This document shows positions 15,080 to 22,634 of a stretch of 23,947 nucleotides of DNA, one piece after another. The DNA lies in NCBI GenBank assembly GCA_964475385.1, contig CAYYWV010000035.1:1-23947 (forward strand), written 5' to 3'. This DNA is from CAYYWV01 sp964475385 (GTDB taxonomy: Bacteria > Pseudomonadota > Alphaproteobacteria > JAAXGF01). Below the pieces are notes generated by a model, which was not told where the DNA came from, searched no databases, and saw only the letters and a program-made list of their open reading frames with translations. A program made the translations under genes and the position numbers. Position 1 is the first letter of the stretch. Each line of letters begins with the position of its first letter.

Positions 15080-15117
15080 ATCGGGCGCGACGGCTCCGGC
15101 GCATTTCGCGCCCCGAT
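15080..15117. repeat. near-perfect inverted repeat between divergent genes
   Basis: ATCGGGCGCGA (15080-15090) and TCGCGCCCCGAT (15106-15117) are complementary apart from one extra G:C base. The repeat lies between the divergent alpha/beta hydrolase (start 15028) and PLP enzyme (start 15151). It may be an operator or a leader hairpin for the rightward gene. Only the symmetry is seen. Confidence 0.45.
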
Positions 15118-15150
15118 TGTGAAAGAAGGGCAGGAAGGGAACAAGGGCGC

Positions 15151-16284
15151 ATGAAGCTCGACGATATCCGGACCCCCGCTCTTGTCCTCGACCGCGCCCG
15201 GCTCGATCGCAACCTGGCGGCGATGTCCGCGCGGATGCGGGCGCTCGGGGTCGATCTCAGGCCGCATCTCAAGACGGCCAAGTCGGTCGAGGTGGCGCGC
15301 CGCGCGACCGCGGGGCACTCGGGCGCGATCGCCGTCTCGACGATCCGCGAAGCGGCGGCCTTCGCCCGCGCCGGGTTCACGGACATGATCTATGCCGTCG
15401 GGATCGCGCCCGCCAAGCTCGCCGACGTCGCCGCGATCCAGGCGACCGGCGCGCATCTCGCGGTGGTGACCGACAGCGTCGCGGTCGCCCGCGCGATCGC
15501 CGCCCATCCGGCGGGCGCGACGGCTCCGTTCCGCGTGCTGATCGAGATCGATTCGGGCGCCGGGCGCGCCGGACTCGCCCCCGACGACCCGGCGCTTTCC
15601 GCCATAGCGGAGATCCTCGCGTCGGCCCCGGGCGTCGAGTTGCGCGGGGTGCTCACCCATGCCGGCCATGCTTACCATTGCCGGACGACGGCCGAGATCG
15701 AGGCCGTGGCCGAGGCCGAGCGCCAGGCGGCGGTCGCGGCGGCCCAACGGCTGCGGGATGCGGGCCACGACTGCCCCGTGGTGAGCGTGGGCTCGACGCC
15801 GACCGCGGTCTTCGCCCGCCGCCTCGAAGGCGTCACCGAGGCGCGGCCCGGGGTCTACATGTTCTACGACCTGTTCCAGCTCGGGCTCGGCTGTTGCGCG
15901 GTCGACGACCTCGCGCTCAGCGTGCTCGCTTCGGTGATCGGCCACCGGCCGCGCGAGGGGCGGCTTCTGATCGACGCCGGCGCGCTCGCGCTCTCCCAGG
16001 ACCGGAGCACCGCCGCTCAGGCCGAGGACCAGGGCTATGGCCGGCTCGCCGGACTCGTCGACGGGCGGCCGCTCGACGCGCTCAAGGTCGTAGCCGTCAA
16101 CCAAGAGCACGGCATCGTCGCCGCACAGAACGGTCCGGTCCCGTTCGACGCTCTGCCGATCGGCGCGCGGGTGCGCGTGCTCCCCAATCATGCCTGCATG
16201 ACCGCAGCCGCCCACGATCGCTATCACGTGGTGGCGGGCGACGACAGCATCGTCGCCATCTGGCCGCGCTGCAACGGCTGGTAG
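15151..16284 (+). CDS. D-threonine aldolase / D-serine dehydratase-like PLP enzyme (DSD1 family)
   Basis: This 377-residue fold-type III enzyme has an alanine-racemase-like barrel. Lys41, in RPHLKTAKSVEV, should bind PLP. A C-terminal D-Ser-dehydratase domain carries PNHACMTAA, in which His347 and Cys349 are the metal-ligand pair. As I recall, D-serine dehydratases of this family use His/Cys for zinc and D-threonine aldolases use His/Asp, so the Cys favours D-serine or 3-hydroxy-D-aspartate type dehydratase, though annotations vary. Likely chemistry is removal of ammonia from, or retro-aldol cleavage of, a D-beta-hydroxy amino acid. ATG 15151 has a GGAAGGGAACAAGGG leader. It is divergent from the alpha/beta hydrolase and is followed by a GNAT-like gene. 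Confidence 0.84.
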   Translation: MKLDDIRTPALVLDRARLDRNLAAMSARMRALGVDLRPHLKTAKSVEVARRATAGHSGAIAVSTIREAAAFARAGFTDMIYAVGIAPAKLADVAAIQATGAHLAVVTDSVAVARAIAAHPAGATAPFRVLIEIDSGAGRAGLAPDDPALSAIAEILASAPGVELRGVLTHAGHAYHCRTTAEIEAVAEAERQAAVAAAQRLRDAGHDCPVVSVGSTPTAVFARRLEGVTEARPGVYMFYDLFQLGLGCCAVDDLALSVLASVIGHRPREGRLLIDAGALALSQDRSTAAQAEDQGYGRLAGLVDGRPLDALKVVAVNQEHGIVAAQNGPVPFDALPIGARVRVLPNHACMTAAAHDRYHVVAGDDSIVAIWPRCNGW

Positions 16285-16300
16285 AACGTCGGCGAATTCC

Positions 16301-16322
16301 CATTCATGCGTCATGGTGAATG
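16301..16322. repeat. inverted repeat CATTCA-N10-TGAATG
   Basis: A perfect 6-bp inverted repeat lies just after the stop of the PLP enzyme, ahead of a second, longer hairpin at 16331-16363. It could be an operator half-site pair or a weak transcription stop. Nothing else identifies it. Confidence 0.35.
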
Positions 16323-16330
16323 ATCTATGT

Positions 16331-16363
16331 CAAGGATCGCCGACGATCCGGCTGCGATCCTTG
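16331..16363 (+). promoter_or_regulatory. leader hairpin with a competing inner hairpin
   Basis: CAAGGATCG (16331-16339) pairs perfectly with CGATCCTTG (16355-16363). The same GGATCG (16334-16339) can instead pair with CGATCC at 16344-16349, giving a tight inner hairpin. The two folds are mutually exclusive, and the element ends 27 bases before ATG 16391. This is the shape of a regulatory leader or attenuator, but no U-run or conserved motif identifies a class. Confidence 0.4.
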
Positions 16364-16390
16364 GCCCCGACGCTTCGAGACGAGGACGAT

Positions 16391-16846
16391 ATGGGAGGCT
16401 CGTTCGAGCTGGCGCCCCTGCCGGCAAGCCGGATCCTTCAGGCCTACCCTCTGATTCGCGAGGCGGCGCCCGAGGTCACGCTCGATCAGTGGCGACGATA
16501 TGCGCGCGCGCTTGCCCGGCGCCGGCCGAAGCCGGGCGGCGGAATCGTCGCATTGCGCTGCGAGAACGGCTATATCCGGGGCCTGTTCTCGTACCGGATC
16601 GTGCCCGATCTGGTGAGAGGGCGCACGTTGGTGGTCGATTGCTTGGTTGCGAGCACCTTGTTTTCGCCCGCCGAGGTGGTCGATACGCTGCTCGCCGAAA
16701 TCGAACGAATCGCGCGTCGTCACCGTTGTGCGGAGATGCGGGCCGATTTTCCGCTCGACGCCTCGTGGATCGAGGAGCGCCTCGCTCTCTGCGGGTTCGA
16801 CCGTCGCGGCGTCTTTCGCCTCAAGAGGCTGCGGCGGCGAACTTGA
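16391..16846 (+). CDS. GNAT-like N-acetyltransferase or uncharacterised protein
   Basis: This 151-residue protein is only moderately recognisable. The central part (GGIVALRCENGYIRGLFSYRIVPDLVRGRTLVVDCLVAS) has the beta-strand and helix rhythm of GNAT acetyltransferases. The C-terminal half (VVDTLLAEIERIARRHRCAEMRADFPLDASWIEERLALCGFDRRGVFRLKRL) looks like the helix and last strand of that fold. The classical acetyl-CoA loop (Q/RxxGxG/A) is not clearly present, so activity is uncertain. The start at ATG 16391 is preferred because GAGG lies five bases upstream; ATG 16313 would be longer but has no such site and would translate the hairpin leader. It is cytoplasmic, with no signal peptide. Neighbours are a PLP enzyme and ggt on the same strand. 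Confidence 0.6.
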   Translation: MGGSFELAPLPASRILQAYPLIREAAPEVTLDQWRRYARALARRRPKPGGGIVALRCENGYIRGLFSYRIVPDLVRGRTLVVDCLVASTLFSPAEVVDTLLAEIERIARRHRCAEMRADFPLDASWIEERLALCGFDRRGVFRLKRLRRRT

Positions 16847-16929
16847 GCGGCGGACGAAGGCCGCGCCTTGCTTGCCCTTTCCTACGTTCGTGGCATCCTG
16901 CAGGAAAAGCGGGAGTAGGGTGGGAGACC

Positions 16930-18675
16930 GTGATCGTGCAAAGCCGTGGAGCCTGGCGACCGCCGCGCAAGCCCCGCGTGGCGATGGGCGCGCTCGTTCT
17001 TGCTCTTGTCGCGGCGCTTTCGGTTTTTCAGACGGCTGCGGCGGCGCCCGCGCGGGCCGGGCGCTACATGATCGCCGCGGCCAACCCGCTGGCCGCGCGC
17101 GCCGGGCTCGAAATCCTGCGCGCCGGCGGCGGCGCGGTGGATGCGGCGATCGCGGCCCAGATGGTGCTCAACCTCGTCGAGCCGCAATCTTCGGGCATCG
17201 GCGGCGGCGGCTTCATGCTTTATTTCGACGCCGCCCGGGGCGAGACGCTGGCTTTCGACGGCCGCGAGACGGCGCCTGCGGCGGCGCGCGCCGACCGCTT
17301 TCTCGACCGCGACGGCAAGCCGCTCGCCTTTCTCGACGCGGTGATCGGGGGCCGCTCGGTGGGCGCGCCAGGGCTTCTCGCCATGCTCGAAGAGGCCCAC
17401 GCGCGCTATGGGCGGCTTCCCTGGGCGCGGCTGTTCGCGCCCGCGATCGCGCTCGCCGAGGAGGGCTTCGCGGTCTCGCCCCGGCTTCATGCACTGATCG
17501 CCAAGACGCCGGGGCTCGACGCCTTTGCGCCCACGCGGGCCTACTTCTTCACCCCCGACGGCGCGCCGCTTCCGGTCGGGGCGCGGCTTCGCAACCCGGC
17601 TTTCGCCGACACCTTGCGGCTGATCGCCAAGGCGGGCGGCGAGCCTTTCTATCGCGGCGAGATCGCGGCCGACATCGTGGCTGCGGTGCGCGGCGCGGCC
17701 CGCAACCCGGGCGACATGACCCGCGCCGATCTCGCCGCCTACCGGGCGCGAGTTCGGACGCCGGTCTGCGCGCCCTATCGCGCTTGGCGGGTCTGCGGCA
17801 TGGGACCGCCGTCGTCGGGCGGGGTCACGACGCTCCAGATCCTGGGGCTCCTCGAAGGGTTCGACCTCGGCGCTTTCGGCGGCCCCACGGCCGAGGCGGT
17901 CCACTTGATCGCCGAGGCGAGCCGGCTCGCCTTCGCCGACCGCGCGCGCTACCTCGCCGACGACGCTTTCGTGAGGGTTCCGGTCGGCGGCCTGCTCGAC
18001 CGCGGCTATCTCGCCCGCCGCGCGGCCCTAATCGATCCTGAGCGCGCGATGGAGCGGGCCGCGCCCGGCGCGCCGCCCGAAAACGCGGGCTTCGACTTCG
18101 CCCCCGGCGGCGAGAGCGGCGGCGTCTCGACCACCCATCTCAGCGTGATCGACGCCGACGGCAACGCGGTCTCGCTGACCTCCAGCATCGAGTCCGCCTT
18201 CGGCTCGCGGCTGATGGTGCGCGGTTTTCTGCTCAACAACCAGCTTACCGACTTCTCGTTCCGACCGAAGGTCGCGGGCCGACCGGTCGCCAACCGGGTC
18301 GCCCCCGGCAAGCGGCCGCGCTCGTCGATGGCGCCGACGCTCGTGTTCGACCGCGCAGGCCGGCTGTTTATGGCGATCGGCTCGCCCGGGGGGTCGCGGA
18401 TCATCGGCTATGTGGTCGAGACGCTGATTGCGGTTCTCGACTGGAAACGCGACATCCAGACCGCGGTGGCGATGCCCCATTTCGTCAATCGAAACGGCCC
18501 CACCGAGCTCGAGGCGGGAACTTCGATGGCCGCGCTCGCGCCGGCGCTCCGCGCCCGTGGGCACGCGGTCCGCATCCGGCCGATGACCAGCGGCCTGCAT
18601 GGGATCGTAGCGACGAAGGACGGGCTCGAAGGCGGCGCCGACCCGCGCCGCGAAGGCGTCGCCCTCGGCGATTGA
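16930..18675 (+). CDS. ggt: gamma-glutamyltransferase (exported, self-processing)
   Basis: This 581-residue proenzyme has an N-terminal signal-type segment (hydrophobic core about residues 19-38, ending TAAAAP). The large subunit has ANPLAARAGLEILRAGGGAVDAAIAAQ, the GIGGGGFML loop, and FDGRETAP (Arg112 for the substrate alpha-carboxylate). Self-cleavage should expose Thr401 in GGVSTTHLSV, the new N-terminal nucleophile of the small subunit. Later motifs are KRPRSSMAPT (serines for the oxyanion site) and IGSPGGSRI. The enzyme transfers or hydrolyses gamma-glutamyl groups, for example of glutathione, in the periplasm. The GTG start at 16930 is chosen for GGGAGA just upstream; GTG 16936 is the close alternative. 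The open frame continues upstream to 16327 but overlaps the GNAT-like gene. Confidence 0.93.
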   Translation: MIVQSRGAWRPPRKPRVAMGALVLALVAALSVFQTAAAAPARAGRYMIAAANPLAARAGLEILRAGGGAVDAAIAAQMVLNLVEPQSSGIGGGGFMLYFDAARGETLAFDGRETAPAAARADRFLDRDGKPLAFLDAVIGGRSVGAPGLLAMLEEAHARYGRLPWARLFAPAIALAEEGFAVSPRLHALIAKTPGLDAFAPTRAYFFTPDGAPLPVGARLRNPAFADTLRLIAKAGGEPFYRGEIAADIVAAVRGAARNPGDMTRADLAAYRARVRTPVCAPYRAWRVCGMGPPSSGGVTTLQILGLLEGFDLGAFGGPTAEAVHLIAEASRLAFADRARYLADDAFVRVPVGGLLDRGYLARRAALIDPERAMERAAPGAPPENAGFDFAPGGESGGVSTTHLSVIDADGNAVSLTSSIESAFGSRLMVRGFLLNNQLTDFSFRPKVAGRPVANRVAPGKRPRSSMAPTLVFDRAGRLFMAIGSPGGSRIIGYVVETLIAVLDWKRDIQTAVAMPHFVNRNGPTELEAGTSMAALAPALRARGHAVRIRPMTSGLHGIVATKDGLEGGADPRREGVALGD

Positions 18676-18701
18676 GCCGCTTCGGGCGCTTTCTTTCTGC
18701 T

Positions 18702-18715
18702 GCTCCGGAAGGAGC
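18702..18715 (+). terminator. weak hairpin after ggt
   Basis: GCTCC-GGAA-GGAGC forms a 5-bp stem with a GNRA-like loop, 26 bases after the ggt stop. It lacks a following T-run, so it is only a possible transcription end. The AT-rich patch after it (about 18720-18750, containing GGTTAAGG) may hold the promoter for the next gene. Confidence 0.3.
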
Positions 18716-18850
18716 CGCAAACAGGCAATTTACTCTACCGGTTAAGGTTCGCGAAAGGACTTTGGCGGCATTCTTGGTTTGATGCGGCGGGCGTTCTTAG
18801 CCCGTCGATCCTCGTTGGGGGGGAAGGCGTCACTGCGGGCAAGACGAGGG

Positions 18851-19789
18851 ATGAGCACTCTGAACCTCCGTTACGTCAACGTCATTCTTCTCGGCGCCGA
18901 GCAGTACAGCCGACATTTGATCAGAAGCGCGCTTCAGGGGTTGGGCTTCGAGTTCGTTCTCGAGTGCCGGGCGGTCGACCAGGCCCGGCGCTTGATCAAG
19001 TCCGCCGACCCCGATCTCTTGCTTCTCGATTTCGACGTCGACGTCGATGCCGTGTGCGGCCTGATCAACGACATTCGGCATCAGCGCCTCGGCGACAACC
19101 CCTTCATCGTGATCATCGGCATGATCGGCGAGGCCCAGGAGCAGGCGGTTCGATCGGCGCTGACCGCGGGCACCGACGACATCATTCGCAAGCCGGTCTC
19201 GGCACGGATCTTGGCCGAGCGGATCACCTATCTGGTTCGCAACCGCAAGCAGTTCATCGCGACCCCCGACTACGTCGGGCCCGAACGCGGCGAAGGCGTG
19301 ATCGAGACCGGGGACGAGATCTTCCCGGTCGAGGTTCCCAACAGCCTGCGCCAGAAAGTGACCAACGAACGGCTCGAGCTGATCGATACGACGGCGATTC
19401 GGCGCGCGGCTGAAACTGTGAACGTGCAGCGGCTTTACGGGCTCGCGGTCGAGGTCGGGACGCGCTGCGAGACGATCAAGGAACGGATCGCCGAGGGCGC
19501 GGATGCGCGCGCGCTTTCCGACGATATCGCCCGCGTCGCCCGGCTGGTCGAACGGGTCGCCCGGATCGACGGCCCCGAGGACAACCCTCACCTCGCCAAG
19601 CTCGCCACCTCGATGCGTGACGTCATGACCATGATCCTCACCGAGGAGCGCCCGGGACCGCGGCGATTCGAGATCTTGCGCCTGCACGCCCTCGCCGTCG
19701 CGGCGACGCTTCGCGGCGATGTGGACGCGACCGACACGGTGGCCAAAGCGCTTGCCGCGGCCGCCGGCCAGCAACGCCAGAGCGCCTGA
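18851..19789 (+). CDS. response-regulator-like protein with an altered receiver and a helical C-terminus
   Basis: The protein has 312 residues. An N-terminal CheY-like receiver (about 8-130) keeps the phosphorylation-type Asp60 (LLLLD) and Lys114 (IIRKPV). The acidic Mg2+ pair that normally follows the first strand (VDDE-type) is replaced by LLGAEQ (Gly15, Ala16), and the usual Thr/Ser after strand 4 is Gly90 in IVIIGM. It may therefore be weakly phosphorylated or work unphosphorylated. Residues 160-312 are helix-rich (VTNERLELIDTTAIRRAAETV and a long Ala-rich tail) with no DNA-binding motif that I recognise. The start is uncertain: ATG 18851 fits the receiver start, but its GAGGG is too close for a good Shine-Dalgarno, and longer frames begin at ATG 18782 or TTG 18779. 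No partner kinase is nearby. Confidence 0.72.
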   Translation: MSTLNLRYVNVILLGAEQYSRHLIRSALQGLGFEFVLECRAVDQARRLIKSADPDLLLLDFDVDVDAVCGLINDIRHQRLGDNPFIVIIGMIGEAQEQAVRSALTAGTDDIIRKPVSARILAERITYLVRNRKQFIATPDYVGPERGEGVIETGDEIFPVEVPNSLRQKVTNERLELIDTTAIRRAAETVNVQRLYGLAVEVGTRCETIKERIAEGADARALSDDIARVARLVERVARIDGPEDNPHLAKLATSMRDVMTMILTEERPGPRRFEILRLHALAVAATLRGDVDATDTVAKALAAAAGQQRQSA

Positions 19790-19848
19790 GCGCCCAGGAC
19801 CGGGCGAAAGCCTTCCCTTACCCGTACGGCGAGCATTTCAGCTTGCCA

Positions 19849-19879
19849 TAACGGCGGATTGATTGGAGACTCGCCGTTA
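19849..19879. promoter_or_regulatory. inverted repeat TAACGGCG-N15-CGCCGTTA upstream of the Fnr gene
   Basis: Two perfect 8-base complementary arms flank a 15-base spacer, and a related ACGGCGAG (19825-19832) can pair with CTCGCCGT (19870-19877). A further near-copy, TAACGGGCGAG, starts at 19887. It ends 30 bases before the Fnr ATG. The repeat cluster suggests a regulator site, perhaps autoregulation, but it does not resemble an FNR box. Only a single TTGAT half-site (19859) is present. Confidence 0.42.
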
Positions 19880-19909
19880 ACAAACATAACGGGCGAGGGG
19901 CACCGAGGA

Positions 19910-20674
19910 ATGGCGCGGGACGTGCGAAGGCTGTCGAAAACGGCAATCTGTCCGTCCCGCAATGAGTCCCGGCGGTCGGCCGGCGCGATTCCCATCTGCA
20001 TGGCGTGCGAGGTCCGCGACTTCACTTTTTGCGCGGCGCTCGATTCGGACGAGCTCGCCTCGATCCAGGCGATCGTCCGCCAGGTCCGCTTGGCGCCGGG
20101 CCAGCTTCTGTTCCAGGAAGGCGACAAGGCCTCCGATGTGTTCAATGTGGTCGATGGCGTCATCATGCTCTACAAGATGCTCGCCGATGGGCGACGCCAG
20201 ATCACCGGCTTCATGTATCCGGGGGGCTTTCTCGGCGTCGCCAGCACCAGCGGCTACTCCTACAGCGCCGAAGCTCTCACCCAGGCCACGTTGTGCCGGT
20301 TCCCCAGACACCAGCTCTTCGCTCTGTTCGAGCGTTTTCCCAAGCTCGAACATCGCCTGTTCGGGATCGCGACCGACGAGCTCACCGCCGCCCAGGATCA
20401 GATGCTGCTTCTCGGCCGCAAGACGGCGGCGGAGAAGATCGCCTCGTTCCTTCTTATGCTCGCCGAACGAACCGTCGCCGATAAGGACGCAACGGTCGTT
20501 GTTCCCGTTCCCATGACTCGGGCGGATATCGCCGACTACCTCGGGTTGACTGTCGAGACGGTGAGCCGGACTCTCGGCCGACTCAAGCGTGCGGGCTTGA
20601 TCCGCATTCCCGATATCCACACTGTGGTGATTACCCGCCGCGCCGCCCTCGAAACGATCGCCGAAGGAGGATAG
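19910..20674 (+). CDS. fnrN: Crp/Fnr-family oxygen-responsive regulator (FnrN type)
   Basis: This 254-residue, cytoplasmic transcription factor has cysteines Cys30, Cys33, Cys41 (C-X2-C-X7-C) and Cys129, the pattern of FnrN/FixK-like proteins that hold an oxygen-sensitive [4Fe-4S] cluster. Another cysteine, Cys14, is outside the motif. A cyclic-nucleotide-type beta-roll spans about 45-135, a dimer helix follows, and the helix-turn-helix MTRADIADYLGLTVETVSRTLGRLKRAG is at about 202-229. Glu216 and Ser219-Arg220 of ETVSR fit recognition of TTGAT half-sites. It should switch on low-oxygen genes. The ATG 19910 start is chosen because the ORF upstream is only a TTG extension. A GCGAGGGG leader is present. 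An SDR gene follows after 40 bases. Confidence 0.9.
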   Translation: MARDVRRLSKTAICPSRNESRRSAGAIPICMACEVRDFTFCAALDSDELASIQAIVRQVRLAPGQLLFQEGDKASDVFNVVDGVIMLYKMLADGRRQITGFMYPGGFLGVASTSGYSYSAEALTQATLCRFPRHQLFALFERFPKLEHRLFGIATDELTAAQDQMLLLGRKTAAEKIASFLLMLAERTVADKDATVVVPVPMTRADIADYLGLTVETVSRTLGRLKRAGLIRIPDIHTVVITRRAALETIAEGG

Positions 20675-20714
20675 GCTTCGCTATGTCCGGTGGGCGTCTG
20701 CGAAGGAGGAAGCG

Positions 20715-21410
20715 GTGTCCGTCGTTCTGATTACCGGCGCGAACCGGGGTCTCGGTCTCGAGTTCGCAAGGCAGTACGCCGCCGCCGGCTGGCGGGTCCA
20801 TGCGACTTGCCGCGATCCCGAACGCGCTCAGGCCCTCGCCGCGCTCGCCGAGGGCGCCGGCGGAGCGGTCGCGATTCACCGGCTCAACGTCGGCGATGAG
20901 ACGACGATCGCCGCGCTCGCCGAGGCGCTCCGCGGCGAGACGATCGATCTTTTGCTCAACAATGCGGGCGTCTATGGCGGCGCGCGCAAGACGTTCGGCG
21001 ATATCGACTACGAGAGCTGGATCGAGACCCTGCGCATCAATGCGCTCGCGCCGCTCCGCGTGGCCGAGGCCTTCGTCGAGCAGGTGGCCGCCAGCGCCCT
21101 CCGGCGGATGGTCTTCATCTCGAGCAAGATGGGCAGCATCGCCGAGAACGCGAGCGGCGATTCCTACATCTATCGTTCGAGCAAAGCGGCGCTCAACGCC
21201 GTGGTCAAAAGCCTTGCCATCGACCTCGCCCCGCGCGGGATCACCGCCGTTGCCTTTCATCCCGGTTGGGTGAAGACCGACATGGGCGGGCCCAACGCGC
21301 TTCTCGAACCCGAGGAGAGCGTCGCCGCGATGCGCGCCGCCATCGAGCGGCTGACTCCGGCCGATTCGGGCCGGTTCCTCAACTATGACGGCGCGTCCAT
21401 TCCGTGGTGA
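20715..21410 (+). CDS. short-chain dehydrogenase/reductase (SDR, C-factor-like)
   Basis: This 231-residue NAD(P)-binding oxidoreductase has the Rossmann motif TGANRGLGLEFARQ at 7-20, NNAG at 82-85, Ser136-Ser137 in FISSKMGS, and the catalytic Tyr153-Lys157 pair (YRSSK). The short length and the end at GRFLNYDGASIPW fit the C-factor or carbonyl-reductase-like subgroup, whose substrates are mostly unknown. GTG 20715 is used because AAGGAGGA stands just upstream, one of the best ribosome binding sites in the window. It is 40 bases after the Fnr gene and may be cotranscribed with it. It converges on the lipoprotein gene across a 12-base gap with a hairpin. Confidence 0.86.
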   Translation: MSVVLITGANRGLGLEFARQYAAAGWRVHATCRDPERAQALAALAEGAGGAVAIHRLNVGDETTIAALAEALRGETIDLLLNNAGVYGGARKTFGDIDYESWIETLRINALAPLRVAEAFVEQVAASALRRMVFISSKMGSIAENASGDSYIYRSSKAALNAVVKSLAIDLAPRGITAVAFHPGWVKTDMGGPNALLEPEESVAAMRAAIERLTPADSGRFLNYDGASIPW

Positions 21411-21415
21411 GAAAG

Positions 21416-21432
21416 CGTCCGCTCAGCGGACG
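21416..21432. terminator. short convergent-gene hairpin CGTCCGC-TCA-GCGGACG
   Basis: A perfect 7-bp stem with a 3-base loop lies between the convergent SDR and lipoprotein genes. The loop TCA is the complement of the lipoprotein's TGA stop. It could end transcription from both sides, although neither side has a T-run. Confidence 0.42.
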
Positions 21433-22634
21433 TAGACGCGGACCTCGTTGGTCTGGACCGACGGGCTCGTCGTCGCCGACAGGGTCAGACGGTCGCCCGA
21501 AAGCCCCATTTCGGTGAGCGTGCGGAAGACCTTCTCGGCGCTGCGCTTGGAGGCGTTGGTGTTGAGCGCGACCTCGGCCGGCGAGCCCCGGTTGGGGGCG
21601 ACGGCGACCACGTCGAAGGTGGCCGTCGGCCGCCGGTCGAGCGCCTGCGAGACCGCGCTGTAGAGCGCCTGCTCGTAAGGGACGTCCTTACGGTCGAAAC
21701 GGATGACCACGAGCGGCTCGCGGGTTTCGATGTCCCGAGCCGTGAGCTTCGCGCTCGCGCCGCCGGTGGGCCGGCTCGCGACCGCGGCGGCGAAAGCGCG
21801 AGAGGCGAGCGGCGGGCCGAACAGCTCGCCGTTTTTGATCGCAAGCGACAGCGTCGTCAGGTTGCGCCGTTCGTTGTTCACATAGGCCGTCTGGCGCGCA
21901 ATCGTGTCGTTGACCTCGTTGAGCAGGCGGTCGATCAAAACCACCGTGCGGTTGACCTCGTCCTCGACCCGGGCGAGCTGGCGGTGATCCTCCTCGACCG
22001 CGCCCGAGAGCCCGTAGGCCGCGTTGACCGATTCGATCAGATACGAGGCCATGGCCGCCTGCGAGGCGACGTCGTTGGCGAGCGTGTTGAGCGCCGCGAT
22101 ATCCGTGAGGATGCGGTCAAGCTCGCTCTGCGCCGTGTTCCACTGGGCGACGAGCACCGGGTTGCCGGGGGTGGTGCCGATCTGCAACCGGGCGCTGATC
22201 GCGGCGACGATCGCGTAGTAGCGCTGGGCGTTCTGCTCGGTCACCGAGCGGAGCTGCTGGAAGCGCGCGTTGGCGTCGCCGATAGAGGACTTGAGCGATT
22301 CGAGCTCGCGGTTGAGCTGCACCACCTTGGCGCCGACGAAGGTGCCGGTCGCGCTGACCGCAGGCGTCGTCGACGTCGCCGGCTGTGCGGCGGCGGCTTG
22401 CGGGGCGGCCGGGCTCGCGGCGGCCGGCGTCGCTGGGGCGGCGGCCGTTCCCGGCGAGATCGTCGGCGAAGGCTGGCTTTCGGCCGGCGACGGCTTGATC
22501 ACGACCTGACGGGGTGCTTCGGCCGCAGGCTCGCTCCCGTTGAGCGACGGCCAGAAGTCATCGGAGACGAACGAGCACCCTCCGAGAAGAAGCGCCGCTC
22601 CGAAAACGGCAACGCGCGATTTGTGGCGTCCCAT
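21423..22634 (-). CDS. coiled-coil lipoprotein with a degenerate OmpA-like C-terminal domain
   Basis: This 403-residue protein has a lipoprotein signal (LLLGGC, modified Cys20) followed by a Pro/Ala/Ser-rich linker at about 40-95. A helical, probably coiled-coil region covers about 100-265 (VVQLNRELESLKSSIGDANARFQQL and repeated NRT/LLNEVND stretches). The C-terminal 100 residues (VVIRFDRKDVPYEQALYSAVSQALDRRP, ASKRSAEKVFRTLTEMGLSGDRLTL, TNEVRVYVR) have the strand and helix order of OmpA-like domains. The GHTDxxG-type acidic loop is missing, so peptidoglycan binding is doubtful. It would be anchored in an outer or inner membrane and span the periplasm. ATG 22634 is the start; a GTG 27 bases earlier is possible. 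No named family is claimed. Confidence 0.75.
   Translation of the reverse strand: MGRHKSRVAVFGAALLLGGCSFVSDDFWPSLNGSEPAAEAPRQVVIKPSPAESQPSPTISPGTAAAPATPAAASPAAPQAAAAQPATSTTPAVSATGTFVGAKVVQLNRELESLKSSIGDANARFQQLRSVTEQNAQRYYAIVAAISARLQIGTTPGNPVLVAQWNTAQSELDRILTDIAALNTLANDVASQAAMASYLIESVNAAYGLSGAVEEDHRQLARVEDEVNRTVVLIDRLLNEVNDTIARQTAYVNNERRNLTTLSLAIKNGELFGPPLASRAFAAAVASRPTGGASAKLTARDIETREPLVVIRFDRKDVPYEQALYSAVSQALDRRPTATFDVVAVAPNRGSPAEVALNTNASKRSAEKVFRTLTEMGLSGDRLTLSATTSPSVQTNEVRVYVR

Noticed and set aside
16327..16929. Long extension of ggt upstream to 16327
   Set aside because: It overlaps the GNAT-like gene in another frame, and ggt has a GTG start with GGGAGA and a signal sequence immediately after.
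18738..18750. Second CtrA site ahead of the response-regulator gene (GGTTAAGG)
   Set aside because: Only one TTAA is present; no second TTAA occurs seven bases on. The GGTTAACC palindrome at 22807 also fails the spacing.
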